The position numbers and the translations under genes were made by a program. A stretch of 64,000 bases of DNA from Comamonadaceae bacterium UBA4962 (GTDB lineage Bacteria > Pseudomonadota > Gammaproteobacteria > Burkholderiales > Burkholderiaceae_C): assembly GCA_002397315.1 (NCBI GenBank), contig DHAE01000022.1:1-64000 (forward strand), written 5' to 3'. Shown here one piece after another: positions 7,903 to 16,494 of the stretch. Position 1 is the stretch's first letter, and every line of letters begins with the position of its first letter. The notes under the pieces are model-generated. The model searched no databases. It saw only the letters and a list, made by a program, of their open reading frames with translations, and was not told where the DNA came from.

Positions 7903-8948
7903 ACTTCGCGGGCTGGTCGCCCATCCGCATCCACGAGGAGCCGGGCGGCGAGCCGCAGGTCGACTGGATGCGCGCGCCGCCCGAAGTCACGCGCAGGCCC
8001 TTCTTCGCGGACGGTGTGCAGGACGCGATGCAGCACCCGTTCCACCAGGCCTTCCGCCGGCAGACGCCGCTGGAGGACCTGATCGCCTGGGCAAAGGCCT
8101 CACCGGGCCTTCCGCCCTCGGGCATTGTCTTCCACGTCTCGCGCTGCGGCTCGACGCTCGTCAGCCAGGCCTTCGCGGCGCTCGAAGACCACGTGGTGCT
8201 GTCGGAACCGCCGCCGCTGGACGACCTGCTGCGCGCGGAGCGCCGCCTGCCGTCGCTCGCGCCGGGCCGTGCCATCGAAGCGGCGCGGGCATTCGCGAGC
8301 GCATGGGCCCAGCCGGCCTCGCCCGCGCACGGCACACCGCCACGGCACCTCGTCATCAAGTGCGACTGCTGGTCCACCGCCCATGCCGCGCGCATCGCCG
8401 AAGCCTGGCCCGATACGCCCTGGCTGTTCCTGTACCGCGATCCGGTGGAGGTGCTGGTGTCGCAAATGCAGCAGCGCGCGGCCTACCTCATTCCCGGCGG
8501 GCCGCTCGGCGTCGATCCCGCGGGCATCCCCTTCGACGACGCGCTGCGCATGGGTCCGGAGGCCTACTGCGCGCGCAGCCTGGGCGCCATCTACGAGGCC
8601 ATGCTCCGGGAATTCCGGCCGGGCCGCACCCTGCTGCTCCACTACCGGCAGTTGCCGGCCGCCATTGCGGATACCATTGCGCCGCATTTCGGTATGCAGC
8701 CCGATGCCTCGGCCCGGGAGCGGATGCGGGCCGCCTGCGGCATGCATGCGAAAAACCCCGCGCAGCCTTTCGAACCCGATGCCGAACGCAAGCGCCGCGA
8801 GGCGCCCCAGCGCCTGCATGCGCTGGCGCAGCAATGGATCGCCCCGCACTACGACGCCCTGGAGCGGCTGCGCGCCGCGCAGGATGGTCTCCCCCGTGCG
8901 GCCGGAGAACGGCCCGGCGCGCGGGCACCAGGAGCGACACCCCCATGA
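7890..8948 (+). CDS. Sulfotransferase-like protein
   Basis: The protein has 352 residues from ATG 7890, overlapping the hydroxylase gene by 13 bases. Near residues 79-95, GIVFHVSRCGSTLVSQAF fits the PAPS 5'-phosphosulfate-binding loop of sulfotransferases. LFLYRDPVEVLVSQ (about 179-192) fits the 3'-phosphate-binding segment, with R183 and S191 in the expected places. These enzymes normally move sulfate from PAPS to a hydroxyl or amine. Directly after a hydroxylase gene, it could sulfate a newly formed hydroxyl group, but that is inference. The stop overlaps the next start as ATGA. Confidence 0.75.
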   Translation: MDRLNFAGWSPIRIHEEPGGEPQVDWMRAPPEVTRRPFFADGVQDAMQHPFHQAFRRQTPLEDLIAWAKASPGLPPSGIVFHVSRCGSTLVSQAFAALEDHVVLSEPPPLDDLLRAERRLPSLAPGRAIEAARAFASAWAQPASPAHGTPPRHLVIKCDCWSTAHAARIAEAWPDTPWLFLYRDPVEVLVSQMQQRAAYLIPGGPLGVDPAGIPFDDALRMGPEAYCARSLGAIYEAMLREFRPGRTLLLHYRQLPAAIADTIAPHFGMQPDASARERMRAACGMHAKNPAQPFEPDAERKRREAPQRLHALAQQWIAPHYDALERLRAAQDGLPRAAGERPGARAPGATPP

Positions 8949-9994
8949 CCTCTTCGACCTCCTCTCCCGCACGGCTCGGCCGCCGGGGTTTCCTCGGGGC
9001 ATCGGCCTCCACGGCCGCTGCCGCGGCCTGCGGCACGGCTCCCGCCCTCGCCGCGGCGGCCACGGCATCCGCCAGCGTTCCAGCACCAGGCGAGCGCCGC
9101 ACGGTGGGCGTGCTGCTGCCCGAATCGTCGCGCTATCCCACGCTGTCCGCCGAGTACCTCGCCGGGCTGGCCGAAGGCGCCGCCGCATCGGGCCTGCCGG
9201 CGCCGCGCTGGCTGCCCCTGCCCTACGGCCGCAGCGCCCGGGCCGCCGTGCGGCTGGCACAGGCCGCCGTGCAATCCGGCAGCGTGGATGCGCTGGCCGG
9301 CTGGCTGCCGGCCGACGCCGCGGCCGACCTCGTGCCGCTGCTGCAGCGGCATGCCGTGCCCTTCCTGGCGAGCGATACCGGCGCCGACCGGCCCTCCGGC
9401 AGCCCCGCGGAACGCTCGCCCTGGCTCGTTCCGCACACGCTGGCGCTGTGGCAATCCTGCGCCGTGCTCGGCCGCGAGGCGCCGCGGCGCTGGGGCCCCC
9501 GGGCGGTGCTCTGCATGGGTTTCCTCGAAAGCGGATACGACTTCCCGCACGAGTTCCGGGCCGCGTTCGAAGCCGCCGGCGGCACCGTGGCGGCCCTGCA
9601 TGTGTCGGGCCTGCCGGACGGGCGGCCCGAGTTCGACGGACTGGGCGCAGCCCTCAAGGGCACGTCCGCCGATTTCGTGGTGACGCTCTATTCCGGCCGG
9701 CAGGCGGAACGCTTTCGCGCCGCATGGCATCGCCTCGGCATGGAACGCCAACGGCCCCTGGTGGGCAGCCCGGTCGCGCTCGACAGCCCGATGCCCTCCT
9801 CATCGCCGGCCGCAGCCCTGCGGTTGGGCACCGATGCGGGGGAGCGGCTGGCCCGGTGGCAGGCAGCACTCCGTGACGGGCCGGTGGCGGCCTCGACCCA
9901 GTTGCACAGCCCTATCCAGAACCCCCTGCTACTGCACGCGCCCACACGCCCGCGCGCGCAGAGCGGCTGGACCAATCCCTATCTCGTGACCTAG
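8945..9994 (+). CDS. Tat-exported periplasmic binding protein (branched-chain amino-acid type fold)
   Basis: The protein has 349 residues. ATG 8945 overlaps the previous stop. A Tat signal is clear (GRRGFLGASAS then an Ala-rich segment to about residue 45). After it, RTVGVLLPESSRYPTLSAEYLAGLAEGAAASGL resembles the start of type I periplasmic binding proteins (Peripla_BP_6, LivK-like). No permease or ATPase genes are adjacent, so transport is not implied. It may sense or hold a ligand for the cluster or act as a scaffold. Family-level confidence is moderate because only the N-terminal lobe looks typical to me. Confidence 0.6.
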   Translation: MTSSTSSPARLGRRGFLGASASTAAAAACGTAPALAAAATASASVPAPGERRTVGVLLPESSRYPTLSAEYLAGLAEGAAASGLPAPRWLPLPYGRSARAAVRLAQAAVQSGSVDALAGWLPADAAADLVPLLQRHAVPFLASDTGADRPSGSPAERSPWLVPHTLALWQSCAVLGREAPRRWGPRAVLCMGFLESGYDFPHEFRAAFEAAGGTVAALHVSGLPDGRPEFDGLGAALKGTSADFVVTLYSGRQAERFRAAWHRLGMERQRPLVGSPVALDSPMPSSSPAAALRLGTDAGERLARWQAALRDGPVAASTQLHSPIQNPLLLHAPTRPRAQSGWTNPYLVT

Positions 9995-10008
9995 GAAAGA
10001 CACAAGCC

Positions 10009-10539
10009 ATGGCAACCGAACCGTTCATCGGCGAAATCAGCATCTTCGCCGGCAATTTTGCGCCCCGGGGCTGGGCCTTCTGCCAGGGGCAGCTTCTTTC
10101 GATTGCGCAGAACACCGCGCTTTTTTCGCTGCTGGGCACTACCTACGGCGGCAACGGCCAGACCACGTTCGCGTTGCCGGATCTGCGGGGGCGGGTACTG
10201 GTGGGACCAGGACAGGGACCGGGCTTGCAGCCCTACAACCTGGGTCAGACAGGTGGGCAGGAAAACGTCACGCTGAACATCACCCAGATGCCCGCACACA
10301 ACCATGTCGTGCAGATGAACGTCAGCAACAGTCCCGGGAACTTCGCGGAGCCAGGTGGTCACTACCTCGCCGCTTCTGATCAGCGCAACCATCAATACAC
10401 GGATCAGGCCGGCGGCGGCGCTCTGGCCGGCGGCCTCGTCAACGTCGCCGGTGGCAGCCAGCCGCACGAGAATAGGCAGCCCTATCTCTGCATCAACTTC
10501 ATCATCGCCCTGGAGGGCAATTTCCCTTCGCGCAACTGA
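10009..10539 (+). CDS. Phage tail-collar domain protein (microcystin-dependent protein MdpB type)
   Basis: The protein has 176 residues. It begins 14 bases after the binding-protein stop. The opening residues (FIGEISIFAGNFAPRGWAFC, LSIAQNTALFSLLGTTYGGNGQTTFALPDLRGR) are canonical for stand-alone tail-collar proteins of the MdpB kind. No phage structural genes are nearby, so this is not a prophage piece. Single-domain relatives form multi-copy families in many proteobacteria and are thought to be secreted or surface trimers, but no N-terminal signal is visible. It ends the five-gene accessory cluster and converges on uvrD. Confidence 0.85.
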   Translation: MATEPFIGEISIFAGNFAPRGWAFCQGQLLSIAQNTALFSLLGTTYGGNGQTTFALPDLRGRVLVGPGQGPGLQPYNLGQTGGQENVTLNITQMPAHNHVVQMNVSNSPGNFAEPGGHYLAASDQRNHQYTDQAGGGALAGGLVNVAGGSQPHENRQPYLCINFIIALEGNFPSRN

Positions 10540-10546
10540 CCGGCCG

Positions 10547-10566
10547 GCCGGCGGACGCCCGCCGGC
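10547..10566. terminator. Shared hairpin between convergent tail-collar gene and uvrD
   Basis: A perfect 8-bp stem (GCCGGCGG, loop ACGC, CCGCCGGC) lies in the 39-bp gap between two converging genes. It lacks a T tract on either side, so termination strength is uncertain; its position favours a bidirectional role. Confidence 0.45.
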
Positions 10567-10578
10567 ACGGCCACCGCG

Positions 10579-13035
10579 TCAGTCCACCACCGTGAGCTTG
10601 GCCACCGACAGCGCCAGCCACTTGGTGCCATGCCGCGGGAAGTTCACCTGCGCGCGCGCATCGTCGCCCGCGCCTTCGAGCGCCAGCACCTTGCCCTCGC
10701 CGAACTTGGTGTGGAACACCGCCAGTCCCACGCGCAGTCCGTGGGCCGGTGGCGCCTTCTGAGCCGGCACGGGCGGGCTCGCGAAGGTCTCTGATCTGCC
10801 GCCCGACCCGAAGCCGCTCCAGGCCGATCCGGCACTCCCGCCCCGGCCGCCTCCCTGCGGCGCGAAGCTGCCGAAGCCCTGCTGCTTGGGCGTGATCCAT
10901 TTCAGCGCCACCTCGGGCAGCTCGTCGAAGAAGCGGCTCTTGATGTTGTAGCGCGTCTGCCCGTGCAGCAGGCGCGTCTGCGAGTGGCTGAGATAAAGCC
11001 GCTTGCGCGCGCGCGTGATCGCCACGTACATCAGGCGGCGCTCTTCCTCCAGGCCGTCCCGGTCGCTCATCGAGTTCTCGTGCGGGAATAGGCCCTCCTC
11101 CATGCCGCCGATGAAAACGGCGTCGAATTCCAGCCCCTTGGAAGCGTGCACCGTCATGAGCTGCACGGCGTCCTGCCCGGCCTGGGCCTGGTTGTCGCCG
11201 GCCTCCAGCGCCGCGTGGGTGAGGAAGGCCACCAGCGGCGAGAGCGTCTCGCCGGTGTCGGCATCCACCACGCCCGGCAGGGGCTCGTCGACCACGGGCT
11301 GCGACGGGTCGATGCCCTGGCTGGCCGGGCTCTGGCGCAGGCTGTTGCCGTGCTCGTCCACCGGCAGCGCGACGGCGTCCCGCCCGAAGCCCTCCTGCGT
11401 CACGAAGCTCTCGGCGGCGTTGATCAGTTCTTCGAGGTTCTCCAGCCGGTCCGCGCCTTCCTTCTCGGCGCGGTAGTGTTCCACCAGCCCGCTCGATTCG
11501 AGCATCTGGCCGATGATCTCGCGCAGCGTCTGGCCCTGTGTCTGCTCGCGCATCACATCCACCATGGCGACGAACGCGCCCAGGTTGGCGCCCGCCTTGC
11601 CGGGCACGGCGCTCACGGCGTCGTGCAGCGAGCAGCCGGCCTGCCGCGCCGCGTCCTGCAGCACCTCCACCGTGCGCGCGCCGATGCCGCGCGGCGGGAA
11701 GTTCACCACGCGCATGAAACTGGTGTCGTCGTTCGGGTTCTCCAGCAGGCGCAGATAGGCCAGCGCGTGCTTGATTTCCGCGCGCTCGAAGAAGCGCAGG
11801 CCGCCGTACACGCGGTAGGGCACCGCGGCATTGAACAGCGCCGATTCGATCACCCGGCTCTGCGCGTTGCTGCGGTAGAGCACGGCGATCTCGCGGCGCT
11901 CGAAGCCGTCGTTGCGCGCCAGTTGGCGGATCTCGTCGACCATCCACTGTGCCTCCGCCAGGTCGGTGGGCGCCTCGTAGACGCGCACCGGCTCGCCGGG
12001 CCCCTGCGTGGTGCGCAGGTTCTTGCCCAGGCGGCGGCTGTTGTGGCTGATGAGGGCGTTGGCCGAATCGAGGATGTTGCTGTAGCTGCGGTAGTTCTGC
12101 TCCAGCTTGATCTGGTGGCGCACGTCGAACTCGCGCACGAAATCCTGCATGTTGCCCACGCGCGCGCCGCGGAAGGCATAGATGCTCTGGTCGTCGTCGC
12201 CCACCGCCAGCACGCTGCCGTGCGTGACGAGGCGGCCGTCCACCATGTCGCCCGCGATCTGCTTGAGCCAGGCGTACTGCAGCTTGTTCGTGTCCTGGAA
12301 CTCGTCCACCAGGATGTGCTGGAAGCGCCGCTGGTAGTGCTCGCGGATCGGGTCGTTGTCGCGCAGCAGCTCATAGCTGCGCAGCATCAGCTCGCCGAAA
12401 TCCACCACGCCCTCGCGCTGGCACTGCTCTTCGTAGAGCTGGTAGAGCTCCACCTTGCGGCGGCCGTCGGCGTCGCGCGCGTCCACGTCGCCCGGGCGCA
12501 TGCCCTCTTCCTTGCAGCCGCTGATGAAGTAGGCGAGCTGCTTGGGCGGAAAGCGTTCCTCGTCCACGTTGAACTGCTTGCACAGGCGCTTCACGGCCGA
12601 GATCTGGTCCTGCGTGTCCAGGATCTGGAACGTGGACGGCAGGCCGGCCGTCTTGTGGTGCGCGCGCAGCAGCCGGTTGCACAGGCCGTGGAAGGTGCCG
12701 ATCCACATGCCGCGCACGTTCACCGGCAGCATGGCCGAGAGGCGCGCCGTCATTTCCTTGGCGGCCTTGTTGGTGAAGGTGACCGCCAGGATGCCGCCCG
12801 GCGAGGCATGGCCGTTCTGCAGCAGCCAGGCGATGCGGGTGGTGAGCACCCGGGTCTTGCCCGACCCCGCGCCGGCCAGGATCAGCGCGTGGCCGGCGGG
12901 CAGCGTGACGGCGGCGAGCTGCTCGTCGTTCAGGTTCTGCAGCAGGGGCGACGCGGCGGCCGGCGGGGCCGCGGGGCCCGGCTCGGCAGCGCCGAAAGGC
13001 GCTGGCGCGCCGGAAAACAGATCGTGTGGGAGCAT
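10579..13035 (-). CDS. uvrD: UvrD/PcrA-type DNA helicase (superfamily 1A)
   Basis: The protein has 818 residues. ATG 13035 (MLPHDLFSG) is chosen; the open frame runs further but includes the gap and the neighbouring gene. Motifs in order: Q motif LNDEQLAAV, Walker A AGAGSGKT, Ia TFTNKAAKEM, Walker B VDEFQDTN, motif III GDDDQSIYAFRGA, motif IV YRSNAQSR, motif V LMTVHASKGLEF, motif VI YVAITRARKRL. The C-terminus ends in a Tudor-like part (VGLAVFHTKFGEGKVLAL) as in UvrD/PcrA. It is a 3'-5' helicase of nucleotide excision and mismatch repair. It stands alone, convergent with the tail-collar gene. Confidence 0.95.
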   Translation of the reverse strand: MLPHDLFSGAPAPFGAAEPGPAAPPAAASPLLQNLNDEQLAAVTLPAGHALILAGAGSGKTRVLTTRIAWLLQNGHASPGGILAVTFTNKAAKEMTARLSAMLPVNVRGMWIGTFHGLCNRLLRAHHKTAGLPSTFQILDTQDQISAVKRLCKQFNVDEERFPPKQLAYFISGCKEEGMRPGDVDARDADGRRKVELYQLYEEQCQREGVVDFGELMLRSYELLRDNDPIREHYQRRFQHILVDEFQDTNKLQYAWLKQIAGDMVDGRLVTHGSVLAVGDDDQSIYAFRGARVGNMQDFVREFDVRHQIKLEQNYRSYSNILDSANALISHNSRRLGKNLRTTQGPGEPVRVYEAPTDLAEAQWMVDEIRQLARNDGFERREIAVLYRSNAQSRVIESALFNAAVPYRVYGGLRFFERAEIKHALAYLRLLENPNDDTSFMRVVNFPPRGIGARTVEVLQDAARQAGCSLHDAVSAVPGKAGANLGAFVAMVDVMREQTQGQTLREIIGQMLESSGLVEHYRAEKEGADRLENLEELINAAESFVTQEGFGRDAVALPVDEHGNSLRQSPASQGIDPSQPVVDEPLPGVVDADTGETLSPLVAFLTHAALEAGDNQAQAGQDAVQLMTVHASKGLEFDAVFIGGMEEGLFPHENSMSDRDGLEEERRLMYVAITRARKRLYLSHSQTRLLHGQTRYNIKSRFFDELPEVALKWITPKQQGFGSFAPQGGGRGGSAGSAWSGFGSGGRSETFASPPVPAQKAPPAHGLRVGLAVFHTKFGEGKVLALEGAGDDARAQVNFPRHGTKWLALSVAKLTVVD

Positions 13036-13106
13036 GACGCCATTGTAGGAACCCGGCCCCGCCTTCCCGGCCCGCAGGGTCAAGCCCGCGGGACCGTTCA
13101 GGGGCG

Positions 13107-13976
13107 TTACGTCAGCAGGCCGTTCAGCGCATCGGACTCGAACCGCTGCCAGAGCGCGTCTCGCCGCTCCAGCGCCTCGCCCACCGCCCCGTGCCGCAAC
13201 TGCGCCACCGCCGACACCAGCGCATTGCAGAGGAAGAACGCCGCCGTGTACGAATCGAATGGCGACGCGTTGGCGGTGTGCGCCACCAGCGTGTGCTGGG
13301 CATGCGGCACGATCGGCGCCACCGGGCTGTCGGTGAGCGCCACCACAGTGGCACCCTGCGCCCGGAAGTGCTGCGCCGCGAGCAGCGCGCCGCGCGAATA
13401 CCGGCGGATGGAGAACGCCAGCAGCACGTCCTGCGGCTGCACCCACAGCATCCGGTCCACCGCGAACGGTGCGCCCGCGCCCAGGTCCTGCACGCCGGGG
13501 CGGCACATGTTCAGGTGCGTGGCCAGGTGGCTGGCGACCGGCGCGCTGTTCTTCTCGGCCAGCACGTACACGCGGCCTGCGCCCTCGCCCAGCAACCGGG
13601 CGGCCGCCTCGAACGCGGCCATGTCCAGACCCCGGCGCGTGGCGGCCAGGTTGTGCTGGTCGTGCAGCAGCGCATCGTCCACGCACTCGGCGAGGCTGCG
13701 CTGCGCGCCCAGGGTGGCGGGCGCGCGCTGCGCGGCGGTCTGCAGGCGCGAAGTGACCTGCGTGCGGGCCTCGCGCCGCACCTCGGCCAGGCTGTCGTAG
13801 CCCAGCTTGGAGAACATCCGCACCACGGTCGATGCGCTCGTGCCCGTGCGCGCTGCGATGGCGCTGGCGGAATCGAGCAGCCCGTCGGGGTAGTGGCGCA
13901 GCAGATCGTCCGCCAGTGCGCGTTCGCTGGCGGTCAGGGAGGCAGCGTGGGCGGCGAGCCGTTCGGTCAGGAGCAT
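13107..13976 (-). CDS. RpiR-family transcriptional regulator (HTH plus SIS domain)
   Basis: The protein has 289 residues from ATG 13976. The N-terminal ~75 residues form the HTH_6 domain (SASAIAARTGTSASTVVRMFSKLGY). The C-terminal half is a SIS sugar-isomerase fold (VYVLAEKNSAPVASHLATHL, LAFSIRRYSRG), which in this family normally binds a phosphosugar or related effector. It is divergent from an M20 peptidase and Bug-protein pair, and the shared gap holds a TGAAA-N6-TTTCA inverted repeat, so it probably controls that pair and itself. The effector cannot be predicted. Confidence 0.88.
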   Translation of the reverse strand: MLLTERLAAHAASLTASERALADDLLRHYPDGLLDSASAIAARTGTSASTVVRMFSKLGYDSLAEVRREARTQVTSRLQTAAQRAPATLGAQRSLAECVDDALLHDQHNLAATRRGLDMAAFEAAARLLGEGAGRVYVLAEKNSAPVASHLATHLNMCRPGVQDLGAGAPFAVDRMLWVQPQDVLLAFSIRRYSRGALLAAQHFRAQGATVVALTDSPVAPIVPHAQHTLVAHTANASPFDSYTAAFFLCNALVSAVAQLRHGAVGEALERRDALWQRFESDALNGLLT

Positions 13977-14063
13977 GGGAAGGAAAAGAGTACAGGCGGC
14001 GCGCGGTCGACGTGCCGTTCTGGCCCATTGTGCCCGGCGCGTCACGCCCGGATGCGTGCGCTG

Positions 14064-14112
14064 ATTGCAACGTTCATTGCAAGGCAATATGATTTATGAA
14101 ATTTCCGTTTCA
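14064..14112. promoter_or_regulatory. Candidate RpiR operator region
   Basis: Between the divergent rpiR-type and M20 genes lie a direct repeat of ATTGCAA at 14064-14070 and 14076-14082 and a perfect inverted repeat TGAAA-TTTCCG-TTTCA at 14097-14112. The latter has the size and symmetry of RpiR-family operators. Binding is inferred from position only. Confidence 0.45.
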
Positions 14113-14144
14113 ATCATTGTCCGTTTCTGCAACACTGCCCGACC

Positions 14145-15323
14145 ATGACCACCACCTCATCCGCGCCTGCCGTTCCCGCCTCCGCCCAGCCGATGCTCGA
14201 CTGGCTCGCCTCGCAGGAGCAGGCCATGGCCGATCTGCTGGCCCAGGTGGTGAACATCGACAGCGGCAGCGGCCATGAAGAAGGCGTGCGCCAGGTGGCC
14301 GCTTTGCTGCGCAGCCGGCTCGAAGCCGCCGGCATCCCCGTGCAGACTTTCCCTGAGCCGGGCTGGGGCGAGTGCATCCTGGCCAAGGTGCCGGGCAGCA
14401 ACGCCGCGGCGGCCGGCCACTACCAGCTCATGGGGCACATGGACACGGTCTTCCCACTCGGCACGGCGGCGCAGCGGCCCTGGCGCGTGGAAGGCGGCAA
14501 GGCCTTCGGCCCCGGCGTGGCGGACATGAAATCGGGCCTGGTGATGAACGTCTTCGTGGCCGAGGCGCTGGCGCGCTTCGGCGGCAACGCCACCCCGGTG
14601 CACCTGCTCTTCACCGCCGACGAAGAGGTGGGCTCGCCCGCCTGCCGTACCGTCATCCGCGAGCACGTGCAGGGTGCCCGCGCGGTGCTCAACGCCGAAC
14701 CGGGCCGCATCAGCGGCAACGTGGTGAACGAGCGCAAGGGCTCCTACCGCATCGATTTCGAGGTGACGGGCGTGGCCGCGCACGCCGGCATCAACCCGGC
14801 CCAGGGCGCGAGTGCCATCGACGCGCTGGCCCGCAAGATCCTGGCGCTGCATGCGCTGAACGGCTGCGAGCCCGGCATCACCGTGAACGTGGGCTTCATC
14901 CAGGGCGGCATGGCATCCAACGTGGTGGCCCCGCTGGCCGCGGCGCACGTGGACCTGCGCTACACCGCGGGCAACGATCTGGAGGGCGTGCTCGCGCGCA
15001 TCCAGGCCATCATCGAAGAAGAATCCCTGCCGCGCACCAGCGGCCGCATCGTCGCCAAGACGGGCACCCTGCCCATGGCCCGCACGCCCGACGCCCTGCT
15101 GCAGGCCTACCAGCGCTGCGCCGAACAGATCGGCTTCAAGGTCGAGGGCGAGGCCACCGGCGGCGCGGCCGACAGCGGCATCACGTCGAACATGGGCATT
15201 CCCTCGCTCTGCGCCCTGGGCCCCGTGGGCGGCTACGCGCACAGCGAGCGCGAGTTCTGCGACCTCACCACCTTCGTGCCGCGCGCCCAGGCGCTCGCGC
15301 TCACGCTGCTGGCGCTCGGCTGA
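14145..15323 (+). CDS. M20 family metallopeptidase (glutamate carboxypeptidase type)
   Basis: The protein has 392 residues with no signal peptide. Metal-site motifs are present in order: MGHMDTVFP, GVADMKSG, TADEEVGS (catalytic Glu and metal Glu) and NAEPGR, plus a C-terminal GYAHSEREF histidine. The lid domain contains GVAAHAGINPAQGASAIDALA. This matches carboxypeptidase G2-like enzymes that release C-terminal glutamate or similar amino acids. It is divergent from the RpiR regulator and 45 bases ahead of a Bug-type binding protein, suggesting uptake and hydrolysis of one substrate. Confidence 0.88.
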   Translation: MTTTSSAPAVPASAQPMLDWLASQEQAMADLLAQVVNIDSGSGHEEGVRQVAALLRSRLEAAGIPVQTFPEPGWGECILAKVPGSNAAAAGHYQLMGHMDTVFPLGTAAQRPWRVEGGKAFGPGVADMKSGLVMNVFVAEALARFGGNATPVHLLFTADEEVGSPACRTVIREHVQGARAVLNAEPGRISGNVVNERKGSYRIDFEVTGVAAHAGINPAQGASAIDALARKILALHALNGCEPGITVNVGFIQGGMASNVVAPLAAAHVDLRYTAGNDLEGVLARIQAIIEEESLPRTSGRIVAKTGTLPMARTPDALLQAYQRCAEQIGFKVEGEATGGAADSGITSNMGIPSLCALGPVGGYAHSEREFCDLTTFVPRAQALALTLLALG

Positions 15324-15368
15324 CCCGGCCGGCGCCCCGTTTTTCTTTTTTCCATCGACCTTTCGCAG

Positions 15369-16379
15369 ATGTCTTCCATGAACCGCACGTCCTTCCCCGC
15401 CACCCGCCGCCAGCTCCTCGCCACCGGCCTGGGCCTCGCCGGCGCTGCCGCCCTGCCCGCCTTCGCCTCGGGCGACAAATACCCCAGCCGCCCGATCACC
15501 CTGGTCGTGCCCTTCCCGCCCGGCGGCTCCGTCGACGTGATGGCGCGCCAGTACACCGAATCGCTCGGCCGCATCCTGGGCGTGCCGATCGTGGTGGACA
15601 ACAAGCCCGGCGCCGGCGGCTCCATCGGCACGCAGTTCGTGGCGCGTGCCCCGGCCGACGGCTACACCCTCGTGGCCTCGTCGCAGAGCAGCCACCTCGC
15701 CAACCCGCTGGTGCAGCCCAAGCTGGGCTACGACCCGATCAAGGATTTCGAGAACATCGCCATCATGGGCCGCCAGCCCAACGTGCTGGTCGTGCACCCG
15801 AGCGTGCCCGCCAAGACCTTCGCCGAATTCGTGGCCTACCTGAAGGCCCATCCCGGCCAGGTCAACTTCGCCACGGCCGGCGCCGGCAGCATGGGCCAGA
15901 TCAACGCCGAGGCGTTCCTGCTGGCGGTGAACGCCAAGGGCGTGCACATCCCCTACCGCGGCGGCTCGCCTTACGTGACCGCCATCCTGGCGGGCGAAGT
16001 GCAGTTCGCGCTCGACAACCTGGTGGTGTTCCTGCAGCACATCCAGGCCGGCAAGCTGCGCGCGCTGGCCGTGGCATCGGACACGCGCGTGGCGCAGCTG
16101 CCCGACGTGCCGACCTTCAAGGAACTGGGCTTCCCCGACCTGAACCAGTCGTCGTGGACCGGCATCGCCGCACCCGCCGGCACGCCGGCCGCCATCGTCG
16201 CCACGCTGCACAAGGCCATCCGCAAGGCCGCGACCGAGCCCGCCATGATCGAGAACCTCAAGACGCGCGGCGTGATCCCGCCCGAAGAGATGTCGCCCGC
16301 AGGCTTCGAGAAAATGATGGCCGACCGCCTCGCCTCCTACGGCGAAGTGGTGCGCAAGGCCAACATCAAGCCCGAGTAA
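15369..16379 (+). CDS. Bug-family (TctC-like) tripartite tricarboxylate transporter substrate-binding protein
   Basis: The protein has 336 residues. It has a Tat-like signal (TRRQLLATGLGLAGAAALPAFA). The mature start, YPSRPITLVVPFPPGGSVDVMAR, and later VVDNKPGAGGSIGTQFVARA are hallmarks of the Bug family, which is greatly expanded in Burkholderiales. These periplasmic proteins bind small carboxylates; most lack linked permeases, as here. ATG 15378 (fourth residue) is an alternative start. It is probably transcribed with the M20 peptidase and under the RpiR regulator. Confidence 0.92.
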   Translation: MSSMNRTSFPATRRQLLATGLGLAGAAALPAFASGDKYPSRPITLVVPFPPGGSVDVMARQYTESLGRILGVPIVVDNKPGAGGSIGTQFVARAPADGYTLVASSQSSHLANPLVQPKLGYDPIKDFENIAIMGRQPNVLVVHPSVPAKTFAEFVAYLKAHPGQVNFATAGAGSMGQINAEAFLLAVNAKGVHIPYRGGSPYVTAILAGEVQFALDNLVVFLQHIQAGKLRALAVASDTRVAQLPDVPTFKELGFPDLNQSSWTGIAAPAGTPAAIVATLHKAIRKAATEPAMIENLKTRGVIPPEEMSPAGFEKMMADRLASYGEVVRKANIKPE

Positions 16380-16494
16380 GGGATGTGAGCCCCGCGGCGT
16401 GCCGGCGCTGCGCCGACGGGGCACGGGGGCGCGAGACGGCGGAGAGTGTGGGAACATGCGCAGGCCCCACCGTACCTCCACCCAGGACCCGCCG

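Noticed and set aside
8945..9994. Calling the Tat-exported binding protein LivK of the livHMGF transporter
   Set aside because: It is about 35 kb away in a different cluster, and only its first lobe resembles the family.
10009..10539. Prophage remnant around the tail-collar gene
   Set aside because: No other phage structural, integrase or lysis genes are present; stand-alone MdpB-type proteins occur outside prophages.
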